Source: Lepidodermella squamata | Taxonomy: Eukaryota > Gastrotricha | Assembly (NCBI GenBank): GCA_047495785.1 | Contig: JBLDXI010000032.1 | Coordinates: forward strand, 2,666,001 to 2,730,000 | Direction of reading: 5' to 3' | Length of the DNA: 64,000 bases | Shown: positions 47,912 to 64,000 of the stretch, one piece after another | Layout of the letters: every line of letters starts with the position of its first letter | Numbering within the stretch: the stretch's first letter is position 1 | Program-made: the position numbers and the translations under genes | The notes under the pieces: generated by a model | Told to the model about the DNA's origin: nothing | What the model saw: the letters and a program-made list of their open reading frames with translations, nothing else | The model's database searches: none

Positions 47912-49165
47912 ATGATTTCGCGACATGCGCTGTTACTTCGCAGCGGGTGCTTTCTGCGTTGCACAGTTGCATTTGAATCCGGAAATCTTAGACAGTTGCA
48001 TTCTGGAGTTGTTCTCAATGCGCAATCCGCGGAAAGCAGCAAAGATTCAAAGTCGGAATCTTCTTCAAAAGCTGTCAAAATCAGCAGAGCAATGAGAGAG
48101 TATGTTCGCAAGGCGGAAGAATACACAACTCTGATTGGCAACGAGCAAACTGACTTTGAATTGGGCAAGCGTCACTTATCAAACATTATGGGCTTTGAAG
48201 GTGAAGATATTTCTCAGCAACAAATCGACGCTGCGATTTCATATTTATTGCCATCCGGTTTGTTTGAGCCTCGTGCTCGTCCAATGATGAAGCCGCCAGA
48301 AGAAATATTTCCCAAACGCAAGCCGGCTCAGTTTGGCATTGACGGCAGACCTTACCACTTTTTATTCTACACTGGCAAACCCAACTTCTATGAATTGATG
48401 AATGAAGGCGCTATGGTATTGACTCGGTTGAGCGAAGTCTCTCGTAGAGCCCCGATAGCTCAAGGGGACGCTGAAAAACAGAAAAGAGGATTAGATTTAG
48501 CGGGTTGGTTTTCCATCTCTCGATTTCTTTCCTGTCAACAGATTTTCAATTTAGGTAGCGATTGGATTGACCTGCCATCTCTACGTTCGATGACTTTGGA
48601 AAATATTACTGAAGAGGATTATAAGGTTTTCGTCGGCTTGCTGTCTCGAATTGCTTCGCATCCTAATGGCGAAACAGCCCGCCAATTTCTGTTCCGATTC
48701 CGCCAACAGCTAACTGCAGAAAAAGCATCACAGCTCCGCCTACCAGTTTTTACTGATGCGGAAGGGAAGCAATATGTTGATAGTTTTGGAAGCCGCAAGT
48801 GGGCCCGCGCTGACGTTCGTTTATTTGCCGAAGGCACAGGCAAAGTGAAGATCAATGGGAAGTCACTGCTAGAATATTTCCCTGGGATATACGAACGTGA
48901 GCAAGTTTTGTTCCCCCTTCAGTTCACCGGATTGTTGGGAAAGGTTGATTTTGTCGCTTCGATCAACTCAGGAGCAAGTGGAAGCAATGCAGAAGCTGGA
49001 GCGTTGAGGCTAGCATTAGCCCGCTCGTTATGCAGCCTTTGCCCCGACGATGTTGTCGACTCATTGCGTTTAGCTGGTTTGCTCACTCGTGATAACCGTC
49101 GTAGGGAACGCAAGAAGCCTGGTCAAGTCGGTGCCCGCAGGAAATTTACCTGGGTCAAGCGTTAA
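47912..49165 (+). CDS. mrps-9: Mitochondrial ribosomal protein uS9m (MRPS9)
   Basis: Single exon, 417 residues. Component of the small mitochondrial ribosomal subunit. The N-terminus MISRHALLLRSGCFLR is basic and amphipathic, like a mitochondrial targeting peptide. The C-terminal third is the ribosomal S9 fold: GTGKVKINGKSLLEYFP, then GSNAEAGALRLALARSL, and it ends KPGQVGARRKFTWVKR as in uS9 proteins. I placed the start at this Met rather than at the in-frame Met at 47843, because the intervening residues do not suit the protein and a splice acceptor lies between them. AATAAA at 49181 is the poly(A) signal. First gene of a three-gene packed cluster. Confidence 0.93.
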   Translation: MISRHALLLRSGCFLRCTVAFESGNLRQLHSGVVLNAQSAESSKDSKSESSSKAVKISRAMREYVRKAEEYTTLIGNEQTDFELGKRHLSNIMGFEGEDISQQQIDAAISYLLPSGLFEPRARPMMKPPEEIFPKRKPAQFGIDGRPYHFLFYTGKPNFYELMNEGAMVLTRLSEVSRRAPIAQGDAEKQKRGLDLAGWFSISRFLSCQQIFNLGSDWIDLPSLRSMTLENITEEDYKVFVGLLSRIASHPNGETARQFLFRFRQQLTAEKASQLRLPVFTDAEGKQYVDSFGSRKWARADVRLFAEGTGKVKINGKSLLEYFPGIYEREQVLFPLQFTGLLGKVDFVASINSGASGSNAEAGALRLALARSLCSLCPDDVVDSLRLAGLLTRDNRRRERKKPGQVGARRKFTWVKR

Positions 49166-49287
49166 AAATGACCCTTATCGAATAAATTTTTGGAGTCTTG
49201 TTTTATATCTGATTATACTTAGCCTTGAACATTTGATTTTAATAGGTTTTTAAAACCTTGACTCTGCATATTGGTTCTTAAAACTAA

Positions 49288-51804
49288 ATGCTTAATCGAT
49301 TACTCGCGAGGATGGCATCATCTTCGACTACTTCTAACTTCACGAACCGCCTTGCGCATGAGAAGTCGGCTTATTTACTACAACACGCTAAGAACCCTGT
49401 CGATTGGTATCCATGGGGACAGGAAGCCTTCGAGAAGGCTAAACGGGAAAATAAGCCGATTTTTCTCTCAGTTGGCTATTCAACATGCCATTGGTGTAGG
49501 TCTATAGATACCAAATGCATATTGTAATTATTCAAGTTACCATTTTCAGGCCATGTTATGGAACACGAGTCATTTGAATCGCAAGAAATTGCTGATTATT
49601 TGAATGAAAATTACGTTGCCATCAAGATGGATCGCGAGGAGCGACCTGACATCGATAAGCAATACATGACCTACGTTCAGGCAATGTCTGGTCATGGCGG
49701 TTGGCCGATGTCAGTTTGGCTAACCCCTGATTTGAAGGGAATGATGGCTGGCACTTATTATCCTCCTGAGGACAACCCACATTACGGCCGCCCCGGTTTC
49801 AAAACAATTCTGAAGAAATTTGCTGAAATGGTAAGCTAACCTGAAATATGTAAATACCTTCAAATTTCATTAATTACAGTGGAAGTCAAATCGAGGTAAA
49901 CTCGAAGATCAGGCGCGCATGCTGACTGAAACTTTGGGATCATCTTCGCTGGAAATACTCGAGGGCGATCAGCTTCCATCTGATGACGCTCCGAAAAGAT
50001 TAGCCCGTGGTCTTGGCGGTCGATTTGATCGTAATTTTGGCGGTTTTTCGAAGGCCCCGAAATTTCCGCAGCCCGGCAATTTGAATTTCTTATTGCGATA
50101 TCACGAATGGAGCAAGTTGATCGGCGAAGTTGATAATGCCAGCGCTGCCTCGGTCTTTTTCACCCTTGAAATGATGGCCCGTGGCGGAATTTACGACCAT
50201 GTCGGTAAAGGCTTCGCTCGTTATTCCACCGACTCTGTATGGCACGTGCCTCATTTCGAAAAAGTGAGAAAATTGGAGAAATATTGAAATTTTATGATGG
50301 ATTTTACGAATTTCAGATGTTGTATGATCAAGGTCAACTAGCTGTCTGCTACAGTGAAGCTTTAGCGGTATGTCATTACCAGTTTTTGGTTTGATAGTGA
50401 ATCAAGGAAATCTCATAACAGATGACTAACAACCCACTATTCGCCCGAGTTCTTGATGGCATTGTAACATACATGCTTCGCGATCTTCGCCATCCATTAG
50501 GTGGATTCTACTCAGCCGAAGATGCTGATTCATACCCAGTGGGATCAGACGGTAAACCGGCGAAGAAGAAAGTTGAGGGTGCTTTCTACGTTTGGGAATA
50601 CGACGAAATTCAGACAATTTTCAAAGGTCTGACTGTTACCGGCGAATCAACTCCTCTTGCCGAGTTTTTCTCGAAAATTTTCGACGTCCGTGAGCATGGT
50701 AACGTCGATCCGGCGCAGGACCCGCACGATGAGCTGAAACACAAGAACGTGTTGATTCAACAAAAAGCGCTTGAAGATTTCGCGAAAGATTTCAAAATGA
50801 GCGAGCAGAAAATTTTAGCTGAAATCGACCGCTGCTGTGAAATTTTGGACAAAGAGCGTTCGAAACGACCGCGGCCTCATCGCGACGAAAAATTCGTCAC
50901 CTCATGGAACGGAATGGCGATTAGCGGCCTATCCCAGGCGGCTATGGCTACTCAAAGTAGTGAATTGGTTGAAGCAGCTGTTAAAACAGCCGAATTCATC
51001 CGCCAATACATGTATGTCGAGGCTGAGGGTAAATTGTGGCGAACAGCTTATGCTGAAAAAGCTGAAGATGGCTCGATGAAAATTACCCAAATTTCTGAAC
51101 CGATTCCTGGTGTTTGCATGGATTATTGCTGTTTGATCGCAGGTCTTATCGATTTATATGAAGCCTCTTTCGACAGCAACTGGCTGCTCTGGGCCGCTCA
51201 GTTGCAAGACGTTCAAAACAAGCTGTTTTGGGATAACTCCCCTGACCGCTTGTCGTACTTCGTCTCTGATAACCCTCAACTTCTATTCAAGCTGAAAGAC
51301 GAGCAAGACGGAGCTGAACCGGGTAGCAACTCGCTGTCTTGCATGAATTTGATTCGATTGGCCGAGTATTTGAGCCGCGACGATTTGCATCGAATGGCCG
51401 AGGGAATTCTGACGACTTATTCAGAGCTGATTTCTCAAATGCCTATCGCCGTTCCGCATTTGCTGAGTGCCTTTTTACGCTTCAAGACCGACGGTCATCG
51501 CTACGTCATCTTCGGAAATGGTGACGTAAGTTTGAAGCAATCCGCCTTAATTTTGTACTGAATAAATTATTTTGTTCTGTTTTAGTCGATAATGAAAGCA
51601 ATTAATTCGAAATTCGATCCTTTCAAGTCGATTTATCGCGCTGATGACGGATTTTTCGCTAAGCGACCGCCATGGCTCGACGAGCTGCGCCAGAAAATCG
51701 ACCCTAAATTCGTTGGCGTAGTTGCTACTGATCCGAAAGGTCGCTATAAACAACTTTCCAGTGAAACCGAAGCCATGCAATTCATGGAGAAATTCGATTT
51801 CTAA
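49288..51804 (+). CDS. spata20: SPATA20 / YyaL family (DUF255) thioredoxin-like protein
   Basis: Six exons, 49288-49495, 49550-49830, 49880-50263, 50317-50367, 50422-51525, 51586-51804, join in frame to 748 residues. The N-terminal thioredoxin-like domain has [30 protein letters not shown] and HVMEHESFE across an exon junction, giving the characteristic CHWC site. The following (alpha/alpha)6 barrel-like part contains [24 protein letters not shown] and [12 protein letters not shown]. Bacterial relatives are YyaL; the biochemical activity is not established, with a role reported in sperm in mammals. The gene lies 123 bp after MRPS9 and 155 bp before HID1. Confidence 0.94.
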
Positions 51805-51958
51805 CAAGAACATTATTTTTGATTAACCAACAAATAGGACTGATTTTTCGAACTGAACTTCACGTGCATCACAGGCTTTCTTTCTATTTACCTATTTTTT
51901 AAATAACCAATAATTTTCATTAATTATTGCATTATATAGTGGATTTATTAAGACAAAA

Positions 51959-54562
51959 ATGGGAAACAGTGACACGAAATTGAGTTTCAGAAAAAGTGTC
52001 ATAGAATTGACTACAAAGACTAAACCGGTCGATGCAAGCGATGAAGCGTTTTGGCAGCAATTTTGGACTACCCCAGTACCCAGTGTTCAAGACATGTTTG
52101 TCCTCATCCCACCCGCCGAAATTCGAGCATTACGCGAAGAATCACCTTCAAATCTAGCGACGCTGTGCTGTAAAGCAGTTCAGCGCCTAGTCCATGCAGC
52201 TGACGGCAATTGCGTAACGACAAATGACCAGCAAGCGGCGTTGAATGCGGTTCGTTTACTGACTCGAATTTTGCCGTATTTGTACGAAGATTCGGACTGG
52301 CGTGGGTTTTTCTGGTCGACAACCGGCGGGAGTACCGGGTCGACGGTCGACGGGAAAGCGGATGATCAAGTTTTGGCGAAATCGCTGCTAATGGCCATTT
52401 CAGACCTGTTATTCTGCCCGGATTTCACTGTTTCTACCCCGAAACGACCGGCTGGCGCACCGGAGGTTGCTGATGATATTCGCTCCCTCGACAGTTGCGA
52501 GTACATCTGGGTCGCCGGGGTTGGTTGCGTGCAGGCTCAACCTAGCACTAAGCAGCAGGAACAAAATCGAACTGAGTTATTACGACTTTTATTAGCTTGC
52601 TGTTCAGAGCCGGTCTATCTGACTGCCGGAGACCCTCGCGCACAGGACAACCCTTGGATTCGCTATTTCACCTCTAAAAGTAATCGGCATGTTTTGCCCC
52701 TATTCGCTTCGCTGTTGAACACCGTCATTACCTATGAGCCAGTTGGCTATATGCCGTATAACCACTGGCTGGTGACTGATCACCGCGAAATCCTGGTTGA
52801 AATGGCAATTCAAGTTCTGAGTGTTTGCCTCGACTATTCACTGCCGCCTGATGTTCCCGAGGCAAGTTCCGGGCCGAACCCGGTTGACTGCGACAATTTA
52901 TTCGTGCATTACCTGGCCCGGATCCATCGCGAGGAAGATTTTGAACTGATTATGAAGGGTTTAGTCCGGCTTTTGAACAACCCGCTAATGCAGACCTATT
53001 TACCCGGTTCTGCAAAGAGAATTCGTTTCCACCAGGAAATTTTGGTGTTATTCTGGAAGTTATGTGATGTCAACAAGAAATTCTTGTACCACACGTTGAA
53101 AACAAGTGAAGTGCTGAACATCTTCGTACCGGTGCTGTACTTTTTGAACGACGCAAGAGCTGATCAAACTCGCGTTGGACTGGTTCACGTTTGCGTTTTC
53201 ATTTTGTTGATGCTGTCGGGTGAGCGTAATTTCGGCGTCCGCCTTAACAAGCCTTACACGCAAAAATTAGCGATGGACATACCGATTTTCAGCGGAACTC
53301 ATGGCGATTTGCTGGTTGTCAGCCTTCATAAGGTTATTTCAGCCGGCCATTCGCGACTTCAGCCACTGTACGAATGTATGTTGACTGTTCTGGTCAATGT
53401 TTCGCCATATCTGAAGACACTGTCCATGGTATCAGCGAATAAATTGCTGCATTTATTCGAGTCATTTTCCTCGCCGTCATTTCTCTATTCGTCACCCACT
53501 GCCCATCGCTTAGTATTTTACCTGATGGAAATCTTCAACAATTTGGTGCAGTATCAATTCGATGGCAATGCAAATCTTGTCTACTCCATGATTAGAAAAC
53601 GACAGATTTTTCATAATTTGGCGAATCTCGCGGCGTCGCAGGATGGTATTAGCCGGGTTTTAGCTGGTCGAAGAGGCGGAGCGGCAATTCAGGCAACAAC
53701 TTCGCCAGCTATTGCAGCAGTTGCGGTCGCTGAGAGACCCCCTGGTACAGCAAGGCCGAGCGAAAGTGGCAGCGCAGGTCCCCATGTCGAACCTCCAGCT
53801 AGCCCGGCCTTACTACCGGGTACAGCTAACGAGCAAATCGTTGAAGGGGCCGTTGTTCCAACTGATGCTCCGTCAGGTTCGATCAAGGCGTCGCTAGCAT
53901 CCACGCCTCAGTTATTGACAATGACTGAGAAGCAGACGTTGGATGGTAGCCGGTCGTTGCCGCCCGATGCGGCGGCAGCTAACCAGCAGGTTGAACCACC
54001 TACGTCGCCAAGCCCGCATGGTAATAACGCGCCTCTCGTTAGGCACCCATCGACTGGATCGTTAGCTTCAAGCACCCATGGCGCTCTAAGCACCACCCAT
54101 TCGTTAGCCGGGCAATGGCAACCTACCCCAGAGTGGGTCCAGTCTTGGAAAAAGAAGCTCCCGCTGCAAACTGTCATGAGATTGCTTCAAGTTCTAGTAC
54201 CTCAAGTCGAGAAGATGTGCGTTGAAAAGTAAGTTGTTGTATTCCTTGGTTCATGATTTTCAATTTATATCCGGTGGATTTCAGGGGGTTGACTGATGAA
54301 ACCGAAATCATTCGCTTCCTGCAATCTGGAACGCTGGTCGGATTATTACCCGTACCCCACCCCATTCTCATTCGCAAGTACCAACCGAATGCTGGAACAT
54401 CCGTTTGGTTCAGGACCTACACCTGGTAAGAATTTTCGTAGCATCACATTTTCATTCTCAAAATTGCTGGTTTTTAGGGGCATAATTTATATCAGAAATA
54501 CGGACCCTCCAATATGGTACGATACGGACGTTAAAATGTTCGAAATTCAACGCATTTCATAA
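51959..54562 (+). CDS. hid-1: HID1, peripheral Golgi protein
   Basis: Exons 51959-54228, 54285-54425, 54478-54562 give 831 residues. HID-1 is an N-myristoylated Golgi protein needed for dense-core vesicle biogenesis and neuropeptide sorting. The myristoylation context MGNSDTKLSFRKS is intact. Conserved blocks run throughout: REESPSNLATLCCKAV, LDSCEYIWVAGVG, FLNDARADQ, SGERNFGVRLNKPY, VNVSPYLKTLS, FDGNANLVYSMIRKRQIFH. A Pro/Ser-rich linker follows, and the end reads GLLPVPHPILIRKYQ, VWFRTYTWGIIYIRN, WYDTDVKMFEIQRIS. The first exon is unusually long (2.27 kb without an intron). A splice acceptor (TTTATTAAG) is 6 bp before the ATG. Confidence 0.97.
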
Positions 54563-56430
54563 TCGCTGAATTCGCTGAATAGCAACTGACTTCAACGGCA
54601 ACTGAACGATTGACATCAATATTATTTATGAGAATATATACAAATATTTCAGATTGTACTATTTTGATTGTTTGCTGCAATCTATGGTTCGTGACTTTTT
54701 GCTGGTTATGTGACATAATCATTCATTCTGGAAGCTTTGTATCATTATTATAAAATATCTGGTGGATCTCTCTTCTCCTTTTTCAGAGAGTGAAAATTGA
54801 TGGTGTCTTTTTGGTGTGGTTGTACTTATTTAATTGTGAATTTCGTAAGTTACTTCGACTATGGTGTGCATGAAACAAATAACGGCGTGATTATGTAAAA
54901 TTAATTATCAAAGCGTATAAATAAATGCATGAGGCTTTCCGACATAAACTGTGTTTGAATGAGACGCATCCCGAGTCTTAGATGGCAAAGTATCGCGGCG
55001 TTTGATTCGCAAGGAAAAACTTACTGCACTCTAAATTTGAGCTTGTTTTCGGGAGGATCACTGGGGTGAGCTATGAAGAACTTCATGATTCATAACGGTC
55101 GGTGATCGGTGATGGGCGAATACTCCCTTGCGATCTCCGTAAAATCTGAGTTGGCGGCTTCTATGGGCGTATGCGCGCTGGAATCGCAGAGACAGGATCA
55201 AACTCCAACGGAGCACCAAACTCCTTTTTGCTAAATAAGGGTAGCAAACGCGGCCGTTTTCAAGTCGAAGGCGTCAAAAGGCGTAAACGCCGTAATCATC
55301 ATCATCATCAGGCCCTGTCCTGCATTGCCACCGATTAGTTCCAATATTGATTTCTTTTCGCAATCAGATCGTAATACATTCAAATGCTTCTGATCAACGT
55401 GATATATAAATATCTTTTCAGACCACGTCCGATTAAAAACTAGCGACACGATATAGCGTTCTATCGAGCGCGAGGCTAACACGAAAATTCAAAGATACCG
55501 CGCAAACTCCAAGGACGCGCAAACCAAGGAGCTTGACAACTCAAATATACTGCGGCAAATATATTAAAATATTTGGAAAAATTACAATCTACAATTAAAT
55601 TATTATTCTTCACTTAACATGAAAATTGCGTGAAACATTCTGAAACGCTAAAAAAATTTTGCACGGAAAATCTGCGAAAGTTGTGGACGGAGCTTATTCT
55701 TCGGACTGCGCCGCGATTCTGTTTCCCCTGTATTTTTTGTGCCTTTCACAGCGAAGATGAACTGCTGTTAACATGAAAGGACAAGTATTGTGCATAATGT
55801 TTTTCATTTTTCATTTTTCAAAGATGTTCCGTAACCAAATTCCCGTCTTTTTAATCGATATTGTGGATGGTTGAGGTAATTATCTCAATGACTGCCCCTT
55901 GATTAACCTTCTATATTTGGTTTGAGTGCTACAACTCCATAATACGGGATAGCATGTAGCATGCCCCAGCAGGCATAAGCCAGACCAGAACAACTGACAA
56001 TTTTGGCGTCGTTCTTCCTAATTTGTCAGATCTGAGGCTCACTGATGGCTGAGGGTCAGTGGCGGAGATAAGAAATTTCGTCGGTGTGCAATTAAGGTCC
56101 GAGTTGGGTAGTCTCTGATAAAACCCCTTAAAATGTTGGGTACTTTGGAAAGGTTGCAGGTTGCACTGGAGAGGATGTTGAAGGAGTTATAATATGATGC
56201 CCGTTTCTGTTAGAGTTTCTGTTTGTTCCCGTGTTAAACTCAAGACTCAAATGTAAAATACTTATCCAAGGCGCCGTGCGCTGCTATTATCGTGCGGCGC
56301 TAAATCGCAGCGCAAAGCGAATAATCTTTAAATTCCTCTGACGAAGTGAACTGCTGTCTTCAAACGTTTTTAAACGATAATCACTTTCTCGTTCCTTGTT
56401 TAATGACTTTTTCATTTTAAATAGATCGAA
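54563..56430. other. Intergenic region between HID1 and claudin-like gene
   Basis: 1.9 kb of mainly AT-rich DNA. Near 56057-56130 is a decayed relative of the 26758-27109 hAT-type element (separate entry). A minus-strand frame at 55231-55482 has no recognisable domain. AATAAA at 54921 may be a distal HID1 poly(A) site. Confidence 0.45.
56055..56130 (+). mobile_element. Truncated relative of the 352-bp hAT-type element
   Basis: GTCAGTGGCGGAGATAAGAA at 56055 and GGTCCGAGTTGGGTAGTCTC at about 56097 match, in order and with the same approximate spacing, one end of the 26758-27109 element read from its right side (CAGCGGCGGAGATATGAA, then GGTCCGAGTTAGGTAGTCTC). No opposite end was found, so this is a fragment. 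Confidence 0.6.
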
Positions 56431-57153
56431 ATGAGCGTTGCTTCGCTAAAACTAGCGATAGGCTTTTCGACATTTGTGTCGATATTTTTAATATTGTCTT
56501 TCGGTAGTCCCTACTGGCTGGAGTCCCGTTCCCGAGCAGTCAGCACATTTGTCAGGATCGGCCTGTTTGAAGTCTGCTTTGATGGATTTGTTCACCCTTC
56601 AGATGCAATGAACAAGGCTTATACGGGATGCTTTTGGATTTTCGCGAAGGATCTCTTCTGGATTCGATTCTGGCTGCTGCCCGGATGGTTTGTAACCACT
56701 CAAATCTTCTGTATTCTCTCGATAATGGGCGGTCTCGGCTCGTATCTTATTCAACTGTGGATGCTGCTGAAACGCTCTCATGAGATTCATCGAAATTACC
56801 ATATAGCTTCATTCAGCATGATGTTGATCTCAGGTGTATTCCAATTCACTGCGATTCTTGTCTTCGGTATGTATTTGTATTCAATCAGCTTGATTGTTTC
56901 ATCATTTCATTTTTTACTCTTAGGTATTGCTGCAAAATGGGACTGGAATTGGATGATAAATCCTGTTTATAACTTCCTATCTTGGTCTTATGGTTGTGCT
57001 ATAATGGCTTCCTTGTTTGCTTTCGTTGCTACTTTTATTATTCGTAAATTTTGGGTCAAATGCGAGTTGGAAAAGCCCAGGGTTTATGATTATGCTCCTC
57101 AGCACATGTATCACGGACAAATGGTTCAGCCTTCCAACGTCAAAACGCTGTAA
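56431..57153 (+). CDS. Claudin-like four-helix membrane protein
   Basis: Exons 56431-56866 and 56924-57153 give 221 residues with four hydrophobic segments. The first (LAIGFSTFVSIFLILSFG) is followed by SPYWLES, then GLFEVCFDGF and YTGCFW, a form of the claudin/PMP22 signature W...GL-x-x-C...C. Such proteins seal or shape epithelial junctions. The tail is short (PRVYDYAPQHMYHG, ending VKTL), without a clear PDZ ligand. The intron 56867-56923 is 57 bp and stop-free, so retention would add 19 residues in the third helix region. A 3' splice site (TTTAAATAG) lies 6 bp before the ATG. Superfamily is likely; exact member is unknown. Confidence 0.75.
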   Translation: MSVASLKLAIGFSTFVSIFLILSFGSPYWLESRSRAVSTFVRIGLFEVCFDGFVHPSDAMNKAYTGCFWIFAKDLFWIRFWLLPGWFVTTQIFCILSIMGGLGSYLIQLWMLLKRSHEIHRNYHIASFSMMLISGVFQFTAILVFGMYLYSISLIVSSFHFLLLGIAAKWDWNWMINPVYNFLSWSYGCAIMASLFAFVATFIIRKFWVKCELEKPRVYDYAPQHMYHGQMVQPSNVKTL

Positions 57154-62011
<4,858 letters not shown>

Positions 62012-63766
62012 CGAAATGCGTCTCGATTATAATTGTAAAACATGAAATTCAGAAAAAAATCGGTTTTGTAAGCCTTGCGACGCTATTTTTCGCCTATTTT
62101 GTGTCTCGAGGGGTAAAGAGCTCGGAAATAATTTGAAAGTATTAAAAAATCCTCCTGAAAAATGCGCGAGCTCTTTACCTGCGTCTTTTCTTCGCCCTCT
62201 TTTTGCGTTTTTGTTGTTGTTGGTGCTGCTGCTGCTCGATTGTTGCTGCTCAATCTGTAGTGTTTGTAAAAATCGACAACAATGAAGCGTACGTGTTAAC
62301 TTCTGAATTTCTTCCGACGTCCGAAAACCTTGCAAACAAAACATTATATCACCACCTGATGATACATAGCTGCCCGCCTGCGATTGTGCCGTGATTGTTT
62401 TGTTTCCGCTATTTTTGTTTAATCGAGACGATTCATCGACGCCGTTATAAATTGAAACAGGCATGCCTTGATTGAAGCGAGGTTGACGATTGAAGTGTTG
62501 GTGCTTGGTTGCAAATGCGACCGCTGTAAAAAACATGTAACCGATAATTTGTGTGAATTGATTGATTATGAAAGTGCCGTTTTGCTGCTTTTGTATCACA
62601 GTTTTTTGTCTCGAAACCACCTGCACCCGAAGAACAAAACAACATTGTAATAAATCGTGAAAAATCTTAGTGATCACTTCGGCTCTCGTTCCTGTGTTAA
62701 AATGATAATGATGGTAAAACCCAACTACGAGATTCTGTGTGCTGATTGGTTGATTGATTGATTGAAGAATATTTAGCCACCCGAGGCGAAAATCGCTCCA
62801 CCTTATAATTAACCTTTATATTTTTATGTAAGAAATCAGCGATCGGCGTGAAGTTTGATTAGCCGGTCCCCTTCTTCACCACCAAGTTTACATTATTACT
62901 AGAATATTTCGAGAGAACCATTGAGACCTTTTGTAATCGATGTGTAATATCATCGCATTGATAATTTGGCTACCACTACATGATAATTCGCTGCATGTTT
63001 CTTTTGTTTTGGATTGATTGATTGATTGATTGATATTCGCCTATCTTTTACCGAAGAAATGCTCTTGATTGGTTGTAGCCGCGCTCGCGATAAGCCTTTG
63101 AAACGGCTCGTTTTATTTATTCTTTCTTCATGTGTGTTATATTCATCGAACGCGTTTCCGCTCGTCATGATGAATCTTGAAACCTGAGACGATGAGAGTG
63201 AGAAACTTGAACTTGTACTTGAAAAGAAACAGCTGCAGTCATTCAGAGTGGTATATAAACCTAAAAAATTGATCGTGAATAATAACAATTACATTATTCA
63301 ATGCGTTTTCTTATCTCTAGTTGCATATACACTGACGGCGATGCTACTACTACTACTACAAAATTATTGAAAAATTCGTGAAAAAAGATTCAATTTGTCT
63401 CCTGAACTCACATTTTCGTACATTCGGCATCTCCGAATTCGCGATTCTGATGATGACTTTGAAATAACTTCCCCGTAAAAAAAAATCAAGATTTTTTGTC
63501 AGCTCCTACTACGCCTAATCTTCAATTATGTAGTACGATTCGCTGTACGCGTGTATTTTTTTTACTTCGCAGTGAACAATTGTACGCACCGAGCACACTG
63601 TGGCGACAGAGATAACTCTCGATTTATGAAACAAACATACAAACAAACGTGTCCTTGTATTGCAGTGAACGATGATTTGAACAAAAAAAGAAAGAAAGAA
63701 AGAAACATGTCCGAAAAAACCAAATTAAAGCGTGTCTTTTTGTATGTTATTAGTAATAATATAAAA
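62012..63766. other. Spacer between DYRK1 and UTP13-like gene
   Basis: About 1.75 kb. The first part is presumably the DYRK1 3' UTR. It contains simple repeats: an ATTG tetranucleotide run at 63012-63034, a CTA run near 63347-63360 and a GAAA run near 63690-63707. A long antisense frame at 62027-62677 looks like a by-product of composition. Confidence 0.5.
63012..63034. repeat. ATTG microsatellite
   Basis: Five tandem copies of GATT/ATTG. A shorter run of the same unit is at about 62745-62765. Non-coding spacer. Confidence 0.9.
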
Positions 63767-64000
63767 ATGGAAGAAGACACCACTGAAAAGCAGAAGAGGC
63801 GGCGACCTGATTCGGCTCCTATTTCAGCAAAGCTTCGTCAGAAGTAAGTTGCGGGCAACAAATAAATCCGCGAAAAATCGAAAAATTAAGGCTGAGTTTT
63901 CATTTTTGCTCTCTAATTTTAGGTTCAGAGTAATTCGCAGTTTGGAGCCAATTTTTTCCGGAGCAGTTGTCCGTCTTACGCCCGATGGAAGATTCATGCT
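63767..64000 (+). CDS. UTP13/TBL3-like WD-repeat protein, 5' end only
   Basis: Exon 1 63767-63843 and exon 2 from 63923 to the window edge, joined in frame. The start MEEDTTEKQKRRR is basic; exon 2 reads KFRVIRSLEPIFSGAVVRL followed by TPDGRFML. This matches the opening of TBL3/Utp13 (a Y-x-V-x-R-x-I-EP-x-x-x-G strand, then the first WD repeat), a subunit of the UTP-B complex of the small-subunit processome in the nucleolus. The evidence is only about 25 residues, so other WD proteins are possible. A splice acceptor (GTTATTAG) precedes the ATG by about 16 bp. Confidence 0.55.

Noticed and set aside
62027-62677. 216-codon open frame on the minus strand just after DYRK1
   Set aside because: Low-complexity Ser/Asn/Gln tracts and no recognisable domain; it lies in the probable DYRK1 3' UTR with no splice or start context. 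Best explained by base composition.

Overview
This is a piece of an invertebrate animal genome. Genes are split by short introns (mostly 45-65 bp, GT...AG with a T-rich acceptor), intergenic DNA is AT-rich, and the proteins are clear animal orthologues: UNC-5, LRR1, NDST, a SAMHD1-like HD protein, ELOVL, SNU13, AAGAB, MRPS9, SPATA20, HID1, a claudin-like protein, DYRK1 and the start of UTP13/TBL3. Several start codons lie 0-20 bp behind a good 3' splice site, and same-strand genes are packed 120-260 bp apart. Both fit an animal that uses spliced-leader trans-splicing. A nematode or related ecdysozoan is my best guess, but the sequence does not prove it. All exon joins were made by hand from splice signals, reading phase and remembered family alignments; no search was run.

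Layout. 1-3465 (+): 3' part of an unc-5 netrin receptor gene. 3466-5050: spacer holding a TIR element (4127-4751). 5051-10822 (-): two paralogous multi-pass membrane protein genes; the upstream one has a 3-kb intron with retroelement debris, including a hammerhead-ribozyme core. 11200-23327 (-): a 1268-residue divergent cadherin-like receptor in 8 exons, whose large introns have collected hAT, Harbinger-like and LINE-like remnants. 24076-25580 (-): LRR1. 25581-29094: spacer with a 352-bp hAT-type element flanked by a perfect 8-bp target duplication. 29095-35187 (+): NDST, with zinc-finger-like antisense ORFs in an intron. 35952-42029 (+): four consecutive genes with predicted signal peptides (two Kunitz-type paralogues, an Ly6/three-finger GPI protein, a SAMHD1-like HD-domain protein). 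42723-43407: a second TIR element related to the one at 4127. 44362-47206 (-): ELOVL, SNU13 and AAGAB, tightly packed. 47912-54562 (+): MRPS9, SPATA20 and HID1, tightly packed. 56431-57153 (+): claudin-like protein. 57569-62011 (+): DYRK1 kinase. 63767-end (+): first two exons of a UTP13/TBL3-like WD protein.

Most genes are conserved housekeeping or developmental genes with no single shared pathway. The two compact same-strand sets (AAGAB-SNU13-ELOVL and MRPS9-SPATA20-HID1) look like candidate operons. I found no convincing new multi-gene system. The most unusual points are an UNC-5 without a death domain, a SAMHD1-like enzyme with a signal peptide and an altered allosteric site, a polyglutamine insertion inside the DYRK1 kinase domain, three in-frame stop-free introns, and the transposon families.
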